From NCBI RefSeq assembly GCF_004364865.1, contig NZ_SOAU01000001.1, positions 868,001 to 932,000 on the forward strand: 64,000 nucleotides of DNA, read 5' to 3'. Shown here piece after piece: positions 18,899 through 30,072 of the stretch. The notes below the pieces were generated by a model. The model saw only the letters and a program-made list of their open reading frames with translations. It had not been told where the DNA came from and searched no databases. The position numbers were made by a program, and so were the translations under genes. Every line of letters begins with the position of its first letter. Within the stretch, counting starts at the first letter, position 1. Source of the DNA: Ilumatobacter fluminis. GTDB lineage: Bacteria > Actinomycetota > Acidimicrobiia > Acidimicrobiales > Ilumatobacteraceae.

Positions 18899-19519
18899 AT
18901 GAGTCGTTTGAATGACCAGAACGTGGCGCTGGCGAAGGAGATCGTCGCCCGCTACCCGAAGAAGAAGTCGGCGCTGATCCCGCTCGTGCACCTGAGCCAG
19001 GAACAGAACGGATACGTCACCGAGGAGGCGATGAAGCACGTCGCCGAACTCGTCGACGTGACCCCCGCCGAGGTGTACGGCACCGCTTCGTTCTACGAGA
19101 TGTTCCGGTTCGAGCCGACCGGCAAGTACCTCATCAACATCTGCGGCACCATGAGCTGTGCGCTGATGGGCGGCCACGACCTCATGCACCACGCCGAGCA
19201 CACGCTCGGCGTGAAGGCCGGTTCGACCACCGACGACGGTCTCATCACCTTGCAGCACGCCGAGTGCCAGGCCGCCTGCACCGAGGCGCCGACGCTCCAG
19301 GTCAACTACCGCCACCGGTTCCGGGTCACGCCCGCGGAGTTCGACGAACTGGTCGACGATCTGCGCGCGGGCAAGCTCGACGACGAGATCCCGCCGCACG
19401 GCACGCTCGGCCGCAACCGCCAGCACATCCCCGCCGACAAGGCCGTCGGCGCGGTGCCGCCCGACGAGGTCGACGGCGCACCCGCCTGGGTCACGATAAA
19501 GGAAGAAGGCGCTTCATGA
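18899..19519 (+). CDS. nuoE: NADH-quinone oxidoreductase subunit E (complex I copy 1)
   Basis: 206-residue thioredoxin-like subunit of the NADH module. The [2Fe-2S] ligands are C82 and C87 (CGTMSC) and C123 and C127 (CQAAC). It has an extra C-terminal stretch of about 40 residues beyond the fold. The start is in a different frame from the end of nuoD, 5 bases behind it. The ATG of nuoF overlaps its stop as ATGA. Confidence 0.95.
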   Translation: MSRLNDQNVALAKEIVARYPKKKSALIPLVHLSQEQNGYVTEEAMKHVAELVDVTPAEVYGTASFYEMFRFEPTGKYLINICGTMSCALMGGHDLMHHAEHTLGVKAGSTTDDGLITLQHAECQAACTEAPTLQVNYRHRFRVTPAEFDELVDDLRAGKLDDEIPPHGTLGRNRQHIPADKAVGAVPPDEVDGAPAWVTIKEEGAS

Positions 19520-20937
19520 GCGCGCACGGTTCGTACCCCTGGGCCGCCGGCTACTACGACGACGGCGATCGTCCGCAGATCGTCACCTCGCGCTTCAAGT
19601 ACGAGGACTCGCACACCATCGACCGCTACCACGCCACCGGCGGGTACGAGGGGCTGAAGAAGGCCCTGTCGATGCCGCCCGAGGAGGTGCACGACGAGGT
19701 TCGCAAGTCGACCCTCCTCGGCCGTGGCGGCGCCGGCTTCCCCGCCGGCGTCAAATGGGGCTTCACGCCCCAGGGCGTGTGGCCGCGCTACCTCGTCGTC
19801 AACGGCGACGAGTCGGAACCGGGCACCTACAAGGACCGCCTCCTGATGGAGCTCGATCCGCACCAGCTGATCGAGGGCTGCCTGATCGCCTGCTACGCCG
19901 CCGGACTCAGCCGCTGCTTCCTCTACATCCGTGGTGAGATGGCGCTCGCGCACGAGCGGGTCGCCAAGGCGCTCGACGATGCCTACGCGCACGGCTACAT
20001 CGGCACGAACATCCTCGGCACCGACTTCTCCGTCGACATCGTCCTGCACTGGGGTGCGGGTGCCTACGTCGTCGGCGAGGAGACCGCACTCATCGAGTCG
20101 CTCGAAGGCGAGCGCGGCATGCCTCGCCTCAAGCCGCCGTACTTCCCGGCGGCGATCGGCCTGTACGGCAAGCCGACGATCGTCAACAACGTCGAGACGC
20201 TCTCGAACCTGCCGTTCATCGCACTCAACGGCTCGGCCGCCTACACGGCGATCGGCACCGAGACGTCGCCCGGCACGCGCATGATCGCCGTGTCCGGCCA
20301 CGTCAAGCGACCCGGTGTGTTCGAGATCGTGAACGGCTCCACCACCTTCCGCGACCTGCTCTACGGCGACGAGTTCAGCCAGGGCATGCGCGACGGCCGC
20401 GAGCTCAAGGCGTTCGTGCCCGGCGGCGGTTCCGCGCCGTGGTTCCTGCCCGACCAGCTCGACATCTCGTTCGAAGGTCGCGAGGCGGGCTCGGCCGGTT
20501 CGATGCTCGGCTCGGGCGCCGTGATGGTGATGGACGACACGACCGACATCCCGGCTGCGGCGCTCACACTCGTCAAGTTCTACGCCCACGAGTCGTGCGG
20601 CAAGTGCGTCCCCTGTCGTGAGGGCGGCACCTGGCTGTACCGCATCGTCGAGCGCATCGTCGCCGGCGACGGCACCGACGCCGACCTCGAGACCATCCGC
20701 GAGGTCGGGCAGTCGATCTGCCCCGGTGAGATGCCGCATGCGTCGAGCGAACGGCTCGGCCTCGAGGCCGTGCCGTTCCCGTACAAGATGACGACGATCT
20801 GCTTCGTCGGACCATCGGCGTACGTGCCGATCCACTCGGCGATGACCCTGTTCCCCGAAGAGTTCGAAGCGATCGTGACGAAACGCGAAGTGCGCACCAC
20901 GATCCCGGTCACGGCCGTCCCCGTGGGAGGTGAGTGA
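19516..20937 (+). CDS. nuoF: NADH-quinone oxidoreductase subunit F, NADH/FMN-binding (complex I copy 1)
   Basis: 473 residues. The NADH-binding loop GRGGAGFPAGVKW begins at 69 and the FMN region includes NGDESEPGTYKDR. Cluster N3 ligands are C361, C364 and C367 in SCGKCVPCREGG, and C429 in TICFVGPSAYVP. Between the third and fourth ligands there is an insertion of about 22 residues relative to E. coli NuoF, which contains another cysteine, C402 in SICPGEMP. This is the entry point of NADH electrons, present only in the first of the two complex I operons here. Confidence 0.96.
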   Translation: MSAHGSYPWAAGYYDDGDRPQIVTSRFKYEDSHTIDRYHATGGYEGLKKALSMPPEEVHDEVRKSTLLGRGGAGFPAGVKWGFTPQGVWPRYLVVNGDESEPGTYKDRLLMELDPHQLIEGCLIACYAAGLSRCFLYIRGEMALAHERVAKALDDAYAHGYIGTNILGTDFSVDIVLHWGAGAYVVGEETALIESLEGERGMPRLKPPYFPAAIGLYGKPTIVNNVETLSNLPFIALNGSAAYTAIGTETSPGTRMIAVSGHVKRPGVFEIVNGSTTFRDLLYGDEFSQGMRDGRELKAFVPGGGSAPWFLPDQLDISFEGREAGSAGSMLGSGAVMVMDDTTDIPAAALTLVKFYAHESCGKCVPCREGGTWLYRIVERIVAGDGTDADLETIREVGQSICPGEMPHASSERLGLEAVPFPYKMTTICFVGPSAYVPIHSAMTLFPEEFEAIVTKREVRTTIPVTAVPVGGE

Positions 20938-20938
20938 G

Positions 20939-23485
20939 ATGAGCGACGCAGACGAACAGCAGCCCGACACGCAAGAACCCGACACCGGGGCTGCCGACGC
21001 CGATGCCGCCGAGCGCGGTGAAGCCCATCCCGAGACCCAGGCCACCGACGCCGAAGCCGACGTCCCCGCCGACGACGATCAGCCCGCCGAAGCATCCGCC
21101 ACCGCGGACGACGCCGACGCGATCGCCGACGAGACGCAGGGCGGCGACGGCGCCGACGACGAGGCACCGGCCGAACCCGACCCGAACCTCGTCCAGGTCA
21201 CCATCAACGGCCGCGCCTTCGACGCCCACCAGGGCGAACTCGTCATCAACGCAGCCGAGCGTGCCGGCCACTACGTGCCCCGGTTCTGCTACCACCCGCG
21301 CATGTCGTCGGTGGGCATGTGCCGCCAGTGCATGGTCGAGATCGACACGGGTCGCGGCCCGATGCTGCAGCCCTCCTGCATGGTGAGCGTCGCCCCCGAC
21401 ATGAAGGTCGAGACCGAGAGCGACACGGCCAAGCGTGCCCAAGAAGGCATCCTCGAACTCCTGCTCGCCAACCACCCGCTCGACTGTCCGGTCTGCGACA
21501 AGGGCGGCGAATGCCCCCTCCAGGACCAGGCGTTCAGCCACGGTCCCGGCGAGAGCCGCTACGTGGAGCAGAAGCGCCACTACGAGAAGCCGATCCCGAT
21601 CAGCGATCACATCCTGCTCGACCGTGAGCGCTGCATCCTGTGCGACCGCTGCACCCGCTTCGCGGACGAGGTGGCCGGCGACAAGCTGATCCACTTCATC
21701 GACCGTGGCAACTACACCCAGGTCGCCACGTTCCCCGACGAGCCGTTCGCGTCGTACTTCTCCGGCAACGTCGCCCAGATCTGCCCGGTGGGCGCCCTCA
21801 CCGCCAAGCCGTACCGCTTCAAGGCCCGCCCCTGGGATCTCGAACAGGCCGACTCCACGTGCACGACCTGCTCGGTCGGTTGCCGGATCTCGGTGCATTC
21901 GAGCCGCGACCAGCTGCTCCGCTACCAGGGCGTCGACACCGGGCTCGACACCGACTCGGTCAACCTCGGCTGGATGTGCGACCGCGGTCGGTTCAACTTC
22001 GAAGCGGTCGAGTCCGAACTCCGCCTCGCCGACCCGCAGGTCCGCGGTGAAGCCGGCCTCGCCAAGTCGTCGTGGGCGTCGGCGATGTCGATCATCGAGC
22101 AGCTCCTGCGCCACGCGTCGAGCGTTGCGCTGCTCGGCGGTGCCCGCTCCACCAACGAGGGAGCATTCGCCTGGGCCAAGCTCGCCGACGCGATGGGGAT
22201 CTCGTTCCGCGACGCCCAGCTCGGCGACGGCCTCCCGGCGGGCGTGCTCGACCTGCCGCGCGCCACGATCGACGACGCCGTCAACGCGAAGACCGTCATC
22301 CTGCTCGGCCCCGACCTCAAAGAAGAGCTCCCGGTGCTGTACCTGCGCCTCCGCGATGCTGCGGTCAGCGGTACCACCAAGCTCGTCGAGTTCTCGACGC
22401 AGGAGACCGGGCTCACCCGCTACGCCTGGAAGAGCGTCCGCCATGCCCCGGGCATGGGAGCGACCGAGATCAGCCGTGCCCTCGCCGACGCCGCGATGGC
22501 CGACCAGCTCGCGTCGGGTGAGGTCGTGATCGTCGCCGGTCGTGGCAACCTCGCCGCAAGCGAGGCGACCGCCGTCGCCGCGATCCACGCAGCCCGCGCC
22601 GCCGCCCCCGATGCGAAGGTGCTCCCGGCGCTGCGACGCGGGAACGTGGTCGGTGCGCTGCAGCTCGGCCTCGCGCCGAGCGATGCCGACCACGACGCGC
22701 TCGCCACCCTGCGAGCCTGCGCCGACGGCAAGGTCGACGTGCTCGTCCTGCTCGGCGCCGACCCGCTCAACGACTGCCCCGACGCCGATCTCGCCCGCCG
22801 TGGTCTGGCAGGCGCCCGCCGGGTCATCTCGATCGACACGCACCCGTCGGAGTCGACGCAGCAGGCCGACATCGTCCTGCCGGCTGCGGCGTTCGCCGAA
22901 CAGTCGGGCACCACGACCAACCTCGAGGGTCGCGTCACCGACGTCGCCCAGAAGATCACCGCCAACGGAACCGCCCGTCCCGACTGGATGATCGCCTCGG
23001 AACTGGCTCTCCGCATGGGCCACGACCTCGGGTTCGAGACGATCGAGCAGATCACTGCCGCGATCGCCGCACTGCCGGGCTTCGCCCCGGCCTTCGACGG
23101 CGGGTTCGCCACCGGCTCGCTGCCGGCGCTGCCCGACGCCTCGACGAACGACCAGGTGCCGAGCGGCTACGACTTCCGACTCGTCGTGAGTCGCAAGCTG
23201 TACGACCGGGCGGTCAACACGGTCATGGCACCGTCGATCGCCAAGCTCAACATCGGCGCCGGTGCCCGCGTGCACTCCCTCGACCTGCCCCGGGTAGGCG
23301 TCGACGACGGCACCGACGTGAAGTTGATCAGTGCGACCGGTTCGGTCGTCCTGCCGCTGATCGCCGACGACTCGGTCCAGCGCGGCACGATCTGGGCGCC
23401 GTTCAACATGGCCGGCGCCGACGTCACCGATCTGGTCGACGCCACCGCGCCCGTCACCGACGTCCGCATCGAGAGGTTGACCTGA
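20939..23485 (+). CDS. nuoG: NADH-quinone oxidoreductase subunit G (complex I copy 1)
   Basis: 848 residues. The N-terminal [2Fe-2S] domain has CYHPRMSSVGMCRQC and a fourth cysteine in PSCMV (about 117-148). The His-ligated 4Fe-4S region follows, then CPVCDKGGECPLQ, CILCDRCTRF and CTTCSVGCRI (N7-type), and then a molybdopterin-oxidoreductase-like domain. The ordinary start of the fold (VQVTINGRAFDAHQGE) is preceded by about 80 very acidic Asp/Glu/Ala residues, which is unusual. It begins one base after the nuoF stop. Confidence 0.96.
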   Translation: MSDADEQQPDTQEPDTGAADADAAERGEAHPETQATDAEADVPADDDQPAEASATADDADAIADETQGGDGADDEAPAEPDPNLVQVTINGRAFDAHQGELVINAAERAGHYVPRFCYHPRMSSVGMCRQCMVEIDTGRGPMLQPSCMVSVAPDMKVETESDTAKRAQEGILELLLANHPLDCPVCDKGGECPLQDQAFSHGPGESRYVEQKRHYEKPIPISDHILLDRERCILCDRCTRFADEVAGDKLIHFIDRGNYTQVATFPDEPFASYFSGNVAQICPVGALTAKPYRFKARPWDLEQADSTCTTCSVGCRISVHSSRDQLLRYQGVDTGLDTDSVNLGWMCDRGRFNFEAVESELRLADPQVRGEAGLAKSSWASAMSIIEQLLRHASSVALLGGARSTNEGAFAWAKLADAMGISFRDAQLGDGLPAGVLDLPRATIDDAVNAKTVILLGPDLKEELPVLYLRLRDAAVSGTTKLVEFSTQETGLTRYAWKSVRHAPGMGATEISRALADAAMADQLASGEVVIVAGRGNLAASEATAVAAIHAARAAAPDAKVLPALRRGNVVGALQLGLAPSDADHDALATLRACADGKVDVLVLLGADPLNDCPDADLARRGLAGARRVISIDTHPSESTQQADIVLPAAAFAEQSGTTTNLEGRVTDVAQKITANGTARPDWMIASELALRMGHDLGFETIEQITAAIAALPGFAPAFDGGFATGSLPALPDASTNDQVPSGYDFRLVVSRKLYDRAVNTVMAPSIAKLNIGAGARVHSLDLPRVGVDDGTDVKLISATGSVVLPLIADDSVQRGTIWAPFNMAGADVTDLVDATAPVTDVRIERLT

Positions 23486-24747
23486 TGCCTGCATCACTGC
23501 TCGCCGCCGATCCGCTCCTCGACACCGACGACTGGTGGTGGCAGGTCCTCGCCATCGTCGCCGGCAAGGTCCTGGCGATCTTCGTCATCGGTCTCGTCGG
23601 CACCATGTTCATGGTGTGGTTCGAGCGCAAGATCGTCTCGGGCATGCAGAACCGTGTCGGCCCCAACAAGGCCGGCCCGTTCGGTCTGCTCCAGACGCTC
23701 GCCGACGGCACCAAGCTGTTCTTCAAAGAAGACCTGCTGCCCGACAAGGCCGACAAGTGGGTGTTCCGCCTCTCGCCGTTCCTGGCGTTCGTGCCGGCGT
23801 TCCTGCTGTGGGCGGTCATCCCGCTCGGCGGCGACTTCACGAACGGCAACGACGGCACCGTCACGATGTTCGGCTACGAGACGCGTGTCCAGCTCGTCGA
23901 CGTGCCGATCGGCATCCTGCTCGTGCTGGCGCTCAGCTCCATCGGCGTCTACGGCATCATGCTGGCCGGCTGGGCGTCGGGTTCGAAGTACCCGCTGCTC
24001 GGCTCGGTTCGTGCCACGGCCCAGATGATCTCGTACGAAGCCGCGCTCGGGCTGAGCCTCGCCGCCGTGCTGTTGATGTCGGGCACCTTGTCGACGGCCG
24101 GCATCGTGCAGGGCCAGGACAGCCTGCTCGACTGGAACGTCGTCGCCACCGGCTTCATCCCCTTCGTCGTCTTCCTGATCGCGATGACGGCCGAACTCAA
24201 CCGTCCCCCCTTCGACCTCGTCGAGGCCGAGCAGGAACTCGTCGGTGGCTTCAACACCGAGTACTCCTCGATCCGCTTCGCCCTGTTCTTCCTCGCCGAG
24301 TTCATGAACGTCATCACGATGAGCGCCATCATGGTGACCCTGTTCTTCGGTGGCCCGCAGCCGCTCAAGCTCGGCGATCTGCAGCTCGGCGGCATCATCG
24401 AGGACGGCAACATTTTCGCCTGGGCTGGTCCGCTGTCGGGCACCATCTGGGTCGTCCTCAAGACGCTCGCATTCCTCTACGCCTACGTCTGGTTCCGTGC
24501 GACCCTGCCCCGATTGCGGTACGACCAGCTGATGGACTTCGGCTGGAAGCTGCTGATCCCGATCGCGCTCGGCTGGTTCCTCGTGCTCGCGGCGCTCGAG
24601 ATGGTCCGCGATCGCTACGACGGCTGGGAGCCGTTGGCGATCACCGTGGTGATCAGCCTCGTCGTGCTCGGCATCGCCTACGGACTCTTCAGCCTCGCGA
24701 TGGGCGTGGCGAAACGCAATCGAGAGCAGGAAGGGCCGGCGTACTGA
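23485..24747 (+). CDS. nuoH: NADH-quinone oxidoreductase subunit H (complex I copy 1)
   Basis: 420-residue membrane subunit linking the quinone cavity to the proton pumps. [29 protein letters not shown] is the conserved first loop. [26 protein letters not shown] is the loop lining the quinone tunnel. About eight helices are visible. Its ATG shares a base with the nuoG stop (TGATG). Confidence 0.97.
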   Translation: MPASLLAADPLLDTDDWWWQVLAIVAGKVLAIFVIGLVGTMFMVWFERKIVSGMQNRVGPNKAGPFGLLQTLADGTKLFFKEDLLPDKADKWVFRLSPFLAFVPAFLLWAVIPLGGDFTNGNDGTVTMFGYETRVQLVDVPIGILLVLALSSIGVYGIMLAGWASGSKYPLLGSVRATAQMISYEAALGLSLAAVLLMSGTLSTAGIVQGQDSLLDWNVVATGFIPFVVFLIAMTAELNRPPFDLVEAEQELVGGFNTEYSSIRFALFFLAEFMNVITMSAIMVTLFFGGPQPLKLGDLQLGGIIEDGNIFAWAGPLSGTIWVVLKTLAFLYAYVWFRATLPRLRYDQLMDFGWKLLIPIALGWFLVLAALEMVRDRYDGWEPLAITVVISLVVLGIAYGLFSLAMGVAKRNREQEGPAY

Positions 24748-24818
24748 TGTCTGCGCTCGATACCGCTCAGATCGGCGTACCGATGTCTGCGCTCGAAACC
24801 GCACAAGGAGGGATCTGA
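24747..24818 (+). CDS. putative 23-residue coupled micro-ORF with internal duplication
   Basis: An ATG sharing one base with the nuoH TGA opens 23 codons whose TGA shares one base with the nuoI ATG. The frame is exactly two 36-base units, 24747-24782 and 24783-24818. They encode [12 protein letters not shown] and [11 protein letters not shown], and 21 of the first 24 bases are identical. The nuoI ribosome site AAGGAGGG is inside the second unit. No family is known. It may be a translational coupler rather than a functional peptide, but the coupling on both sides is exact. Confidence 0.4.
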   Translation: MSALDTAQIGVPMSALETAQGGI

Positions 24819-25477
24819 TGGGATACCTCGACGGATTCGCCGTCACCATCCGCCAGCACCGCCTCTTCGGCGGCAAGCAGGTCACGACCGAGTACTCGGG
24901 CGGCCGCACCGCGAAGAAGCGCGGCAAGGCGACCGACCCCGACGTCGACCACGACGAGAAGATCGACAAGCCGGAGCGTCTGCACGGCCGTCACGTCCTC
25001 AACAAGTACGAGGACGGGATGGAGAAGTGCATCGGCTGCGAGCTGTGCGCGGGCGTGTGCCCGGCCAAGTGCATCTATGTGCGCGGCGCCGACAACGATC
25101 CGCTCAACCCGACCTCGCCCGGCGAGCGGTTCGGGTTCGTCTACGAGATCAACTACCTCCGGTGTATCCACTGCGACCTGTGTGTCGAGGCGTGCCCGAC
25201 CGAGGCGATCACCGAGACGAAGCTGTTCGAGTTCAGCTTCACCAATCGTCAGGACGCGATCTACACCAAGAACGAGCTGCTCGTCGACGACGAGGGCAAG
25301 CCGCGCGCTCAGCCGTGGGAAGACTGGCGCGACGGCGAGGACGAGCTGACGTCCGGCTGGATGCGTGCCACGTCGCCGTCGGGTGACGCGACGTTCCGCG
25401 GCGTCGTCGGCTGGAGCAACGAGCTCGGCCACGGCGAGCGTGCCCCCGAACCGCCCCAAGAGGAGTCCGACCGATGA
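24818..25477 (+). CDS. nuoI: NADH-quinone oxidoreductase subunit I (complex I copy 1)
   Basis: 219-residue TYKY-type ferredoxin subunit. The two 4Fe-4S motifs are C71/C74/C77/C81 ([12 protein letters not shown]) and C116/C119/C122/C126 ([12 protein letters not shown]). It conveys electrons from the NuoG clusters to N2. It is longer than the copy 2 protein (163 residues), with an extra C-terminal acidic tail. AAGGAGGG is 5 bases before the ATG. Confidence 0.96.
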   Translation: MGYLDGFAVTIRQHRLFGGKQVTTEYSGGRTAKKRGKATDPDVDHDEKIDKPERLHGRHVLNKYEDGMEKCIGCELCAGVCPAKCIYVRGADNDPLNPTSPGERFGFVYEINYLRCIHCDLCVEACPTEAITETKLFEFSFTNRQDAIYTKNELLVDDEGKPRAQPWEDWRDGEDELTSGWMRATSPSGDATFRGVVGWSNELGHGERAPEPPQEESDR

Positions 25478-25593
25478 TGACGACCTCTCACAGCGACGCA
25501 ACGAGGGAAGCGCCAGCGACGAGTTGCACGGAGGGAGCGGCCGAAGCGCAGCGGAGGCCAGTCCCGACCATCGACGCGGGGGCGGACCAGTGA
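25474..25593 (+). CDS. putative 39-residue coupled ORF between nuoI and nuoJ
   Basis: The ATG overlaps the nuoI stop (ATGA) and the TGA overlaps the nuoJ ATG (TGATG). The product begins [18 protein letters not shown] and is hydrophilic with one cysteine. The DNA has a GAGGGAAGCGCC / GAGGGAGCGGCC style composition unlike its neighbours and could be a short repeat element inserted into the operon. No homology is recognised. Confidence 0.3.
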   Translation: MMTTSHSDATREAPATSCTEGAAEAQRRPVPTIDAGADQ

Positions 25594-26114
25594 TGGAACT
25601 CGTCGTGTTCGTCATCGCCTCGGCGATGGTCCTCGCCGGGGCGTTGGGTGTGGTGTTGCGGAGCAATCCGGTCCACGCCGCGCTCTCGCTCGTCCTGACA
25701 CTGTTCGGCATCGCCGTGCACTTCGTCGCGATGGAGGCCCACTTCCTCGCGGCGGTGCAGGTGATCGTGTACGCCGGCGCGATCGTCGTGCTGTTCCTGT
25801 TCGTCATCATGTTGCTGGGCGTCGACAAGAGCGAAGACCTGTCGGTCGAACCGTTCCCGATCCAGCGCCCACTCGCGATCGTGATCGGCGTGTCGCTCGC
25901 TGCGCTCGTCAGCGCCGCCGCTCTCCGCGCCAGCGACACCCTGCCCGAAGGCACACCGCTCGAGGCCGACGGCGACAGCAACATCCGACAGCTCGCCCAG
26001 AACCTGTTCAGCGACTACGTGTTCGCGTTCGAGTTCACCTCGGTGCTGCTGATCGTCGCCGTCGCCGGCACCGTCATGCTCACCCGCAAGGAGAAGAAGG
26101 GTGGTGAGTCCTGA
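25593..26114 (+). CDS. nuoJ: NADH-quinone oxidoreductase subunit J (complex I copy 1)
   Basis: 173-residue membrane subunit with five helices. [25 protein letters not shown] contains the characteristic helix 3 with its pi-bulge region. The ATG at 25593 is preferred because it gives the usual [20 protein letters not shown] start; frames extending upstream read into the nuoI tail out of frame. A basic KEKKGG tail ends it. Confidence 0.95.
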   Translation: MELVVFVIASAMVLAGALGVVLRSNPVHAALSLVLTLFGIAVHFVAMEAHFLAAVQVIVYAGAIVVLFLFVIMLLGVDKSEDLSVEPFPIQRPLAIVIGVSLAALVSAAALRASDTLPEGTPLEADGDSNIRQLAQNLFSDYVFAFEFTSVLLIVAVAGTVMLTRKEKKGGES

Positions 26115-26434
26115 TGCTGCTCGCCGCCGCTGAGCCCACCGCGACCTGGTACCTGATCCTGGCCGCGCTCGTGTTCGCCATTGGTTCGGTCGGACTCATG
26201 GTCCGCCGCAACCCGCTCGTGATGTTCATGTGCATCGAGCTGATGCTCAACGCCGTGAACCTCACCTTCGTCGCACTCGCCACACGCTTCGGGAACATCG
26301 ACGGGCAGACCGCCGTGTTCTTCGTGATGGTCGTCGCGGCCGCCGAGGTCGTGGTCGGCCTGGGCATCATCATCTCGGTCCTGCGGCGTCGCCCCGGTGC
26401 GACCGCCGACGATCTCGCAGAGCTGAAGGGATAA
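26114..26434 (+). CDS. nuoK: NADH-quinone oxidoreductase subunit K (complex I copy 1)
   Basis: 106-residue, three-helix subunit. The two membrane glutamates typical of NuoK are visible in [11 protein letters not shown] and [12 protein letters not shown]. It overlaps nuoJ by one base (TGATG). Confidence 0.96.
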   Translation: MLLAAAEPTATWYLILAALVFAIGSVGLMVRRNPLVMFMCIELMLNAVNLTFVALATRFGNIDGQTAVFFVMVVAAAEVVVGLGIIISVLRRRPGATADDLAELKG

Positions 26435-26437
26435 GCC

Positions 26438-28482
26438 GTGCTCGACGTCATCTGGTTGATCCCTGCCTTCCCGCTGTTCGGGTTCTTCACCCTGCTGCTG
26501 TTCGGGCGCAAGCTCGGCGACCCGAAGGCCGGCTACTTCGCCGCCGCCATGGTCCTCGCCTCGTTCGTCGTTTCGGTCGGGGCCTATTTCGACCTGCTCT
26601 CGATGGACGAGCACGATCGCAGCCATGTCGAGACGCTGTTCTCGTGGGTGCCCGTCGACTCGTTGCAGATCGACATGGCCTTCCTGGCCGACCCGCTCAG
26701 CATCGTCATGTGCCTGTTCGTCACGGGCATCGCGTTCCTGATCCACCTGTTCGCGATCGGGTACATGCAGGGCGACGAGAAGTTCTCGAAGTTCTTCCTG
26801 TACCTGAACCTGTTCGTGCTGTCGATGACGCTGCTGGTGCTCGGTGAGAACCTCCTCGTCACCTTCCTCGGCTGGGAAGGCGTCGGCACCTGCTCGTACT
26901 TCCTGATCTCGTTCTGGCACACCAAGGACGCGAACGCCACCGCCGGCAAGAAGGCCTTCGTCACCAACCGCATCGGTGACTGGGGCTTCATGCTCGCCAT
27001 GTTCCTCGGCTTCAAGGCCGTCGGAACGGTCAGCTACTTCGGTCTCAACGAGGCCGCCGAGTTCGGCGCCCTCAGCGAGACGACGGCGACCGGCATCGCA
27101 CTGTTCCTCTTCATCGGCGCGGTCGGCAAGTCGGCCCAACTGCCGCTCTACGTCTGGCTGCCCGACGCCATGGCCGGCCCGACGCCGGTGTCGGCGCTCA
27201 TCCACGCCGCCACGATGGTGACCGCGGGCGTGTTCCTGATGACCCGCATGAACCCGATGCTGGCGGCCGCCGCACCCGAGGTGTCGACACTCATCGCGTG
27301 GGTCGGTGGCATCACCGCCCTGTTCGCCGCGACGATCGCCGTCGCCCAGCAGGACATCAAGAAGGTGCTCGCGTACTCGACGGTGTCCCAGCTCGGCTAC
27401 ATGTTCCTCGCAGTCGGGTCGGGTGCGTTCGTCGCTGCGATCTTCCACATGGTCACCCACGCCTTCTTCAAGGCGCTGCTGTTCCTCGGCTCGGGTTCGG
27501 TGATCCACGGCATGCACCACGAGCAGGACATGCGCCACATGGGCGCCTTGCGCAAGCTGATGCCCGTCACCGCCGCCACGTTCATCATCGGCTGGTTGGC
27601 GATCGCCGGTGTGCCGCCGTTCGCCGGCTTCTGGTCGAAGGACGAGATCCTGTTGTTCACCCTGGCCAAGGGCGGGGCGAGCGCCACGGTGCTCTACGTC
27701 ATCGGTCTGGTCACCGCCCTGCTGACCGCGTTCTACATGACCCGTCAGGTCATCCTCGTCTTCTTCGGCAAGGCCCGCTGGGGCAGCCACGCCAACGAGG
27801 CCGAAGCGGCGCATCTGGTCGACGCCGACGACGGTTCGGCCGACACCGCAGCCGACACCGCCGATGCCGAGGCCGAGGCGCTCGACGACCACCAGCCCGA
27901 GACGCACGGCGCCCACGGCGAGTTCAAGCCGCACGAGTCGCCGTGGATCATGCTCTTCCCGCTCGTCGTGCTGGCGTTCCTCTCGACCGTCGGCGGAGCA
28001 CTCAACCTGCCGTCGTTCTCGTTCATCCCGAAGGACTGGCAGCACAAGCTCGAGCACTGGCTGCACCCCGTCGTCGAGGTGGGAGAAAACCACATCACCG
28101 ACACGTCGGCGTACGACGCAAAGGGGCTGCTCGCCCTGCTCGCCATCGCCGTGGCGCTGGCAGGCATCGCCCTGGCGGTGGCCGTCTACGGCAAGAAGGC
28201 GATCAAGCCGATCGAACCGAAGATCCTCGCCGACGGCTGGCGCTACGACGCCGCAATCAGCGCCTTCATGGGCGGCCCCGGTCGCAAGGCGTTCGAGGCG
28301 ATCGCTTGGTTCGACCAACACATCGTCGACGGCGCCGTCAACGGCACGGCGAAGCTCGTCGGCGGCACCGGTGCGGGGGTTCGCAAGCTCCAGACCGGCA
28401 ATATTCGTAACTACGCCGGCATCGTCGGCATCGGAGTCGTGTTGCTCTTGGCCTGGTTCGTGATCGGTCGGGGGGTTCTGTG

Positions 28483-28483
<1 letters not shown>
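26438..28483 (+). CDS. nuoL: NADH-quinone oxidoreductase subunit L, antiporter-like (complex I copy 1)
   Basis: 681-residue proton-pumping subunit starting at a GTG three bases after the nuoK stop. FLGWEGVGTCSYFLISFW contains the key helix 5 glutamate. SAQLPLYVWLPDAMAGPTPVSALIHAATMVTAG and DIKKVLAYSTVSQLGYM are the antiporter cores. A hydrophilic Asp/Ala/His-rich loop occurs near residues 448-505. The long amphipathic helix and final anchor occupy the last 120 residues. TGATG couples it to nuoM. Confidence 0.96.

Positions 28484-30071
<1,588 letters not shown>

Positions 30072-30072
<1 letters not shown>

Noticed and set aside
20909-23497. 862-codon minus-strand frame opposite nuoG
   Set aside because: Antisense shadow; nuoG has all cluster ligands on the plus strand.
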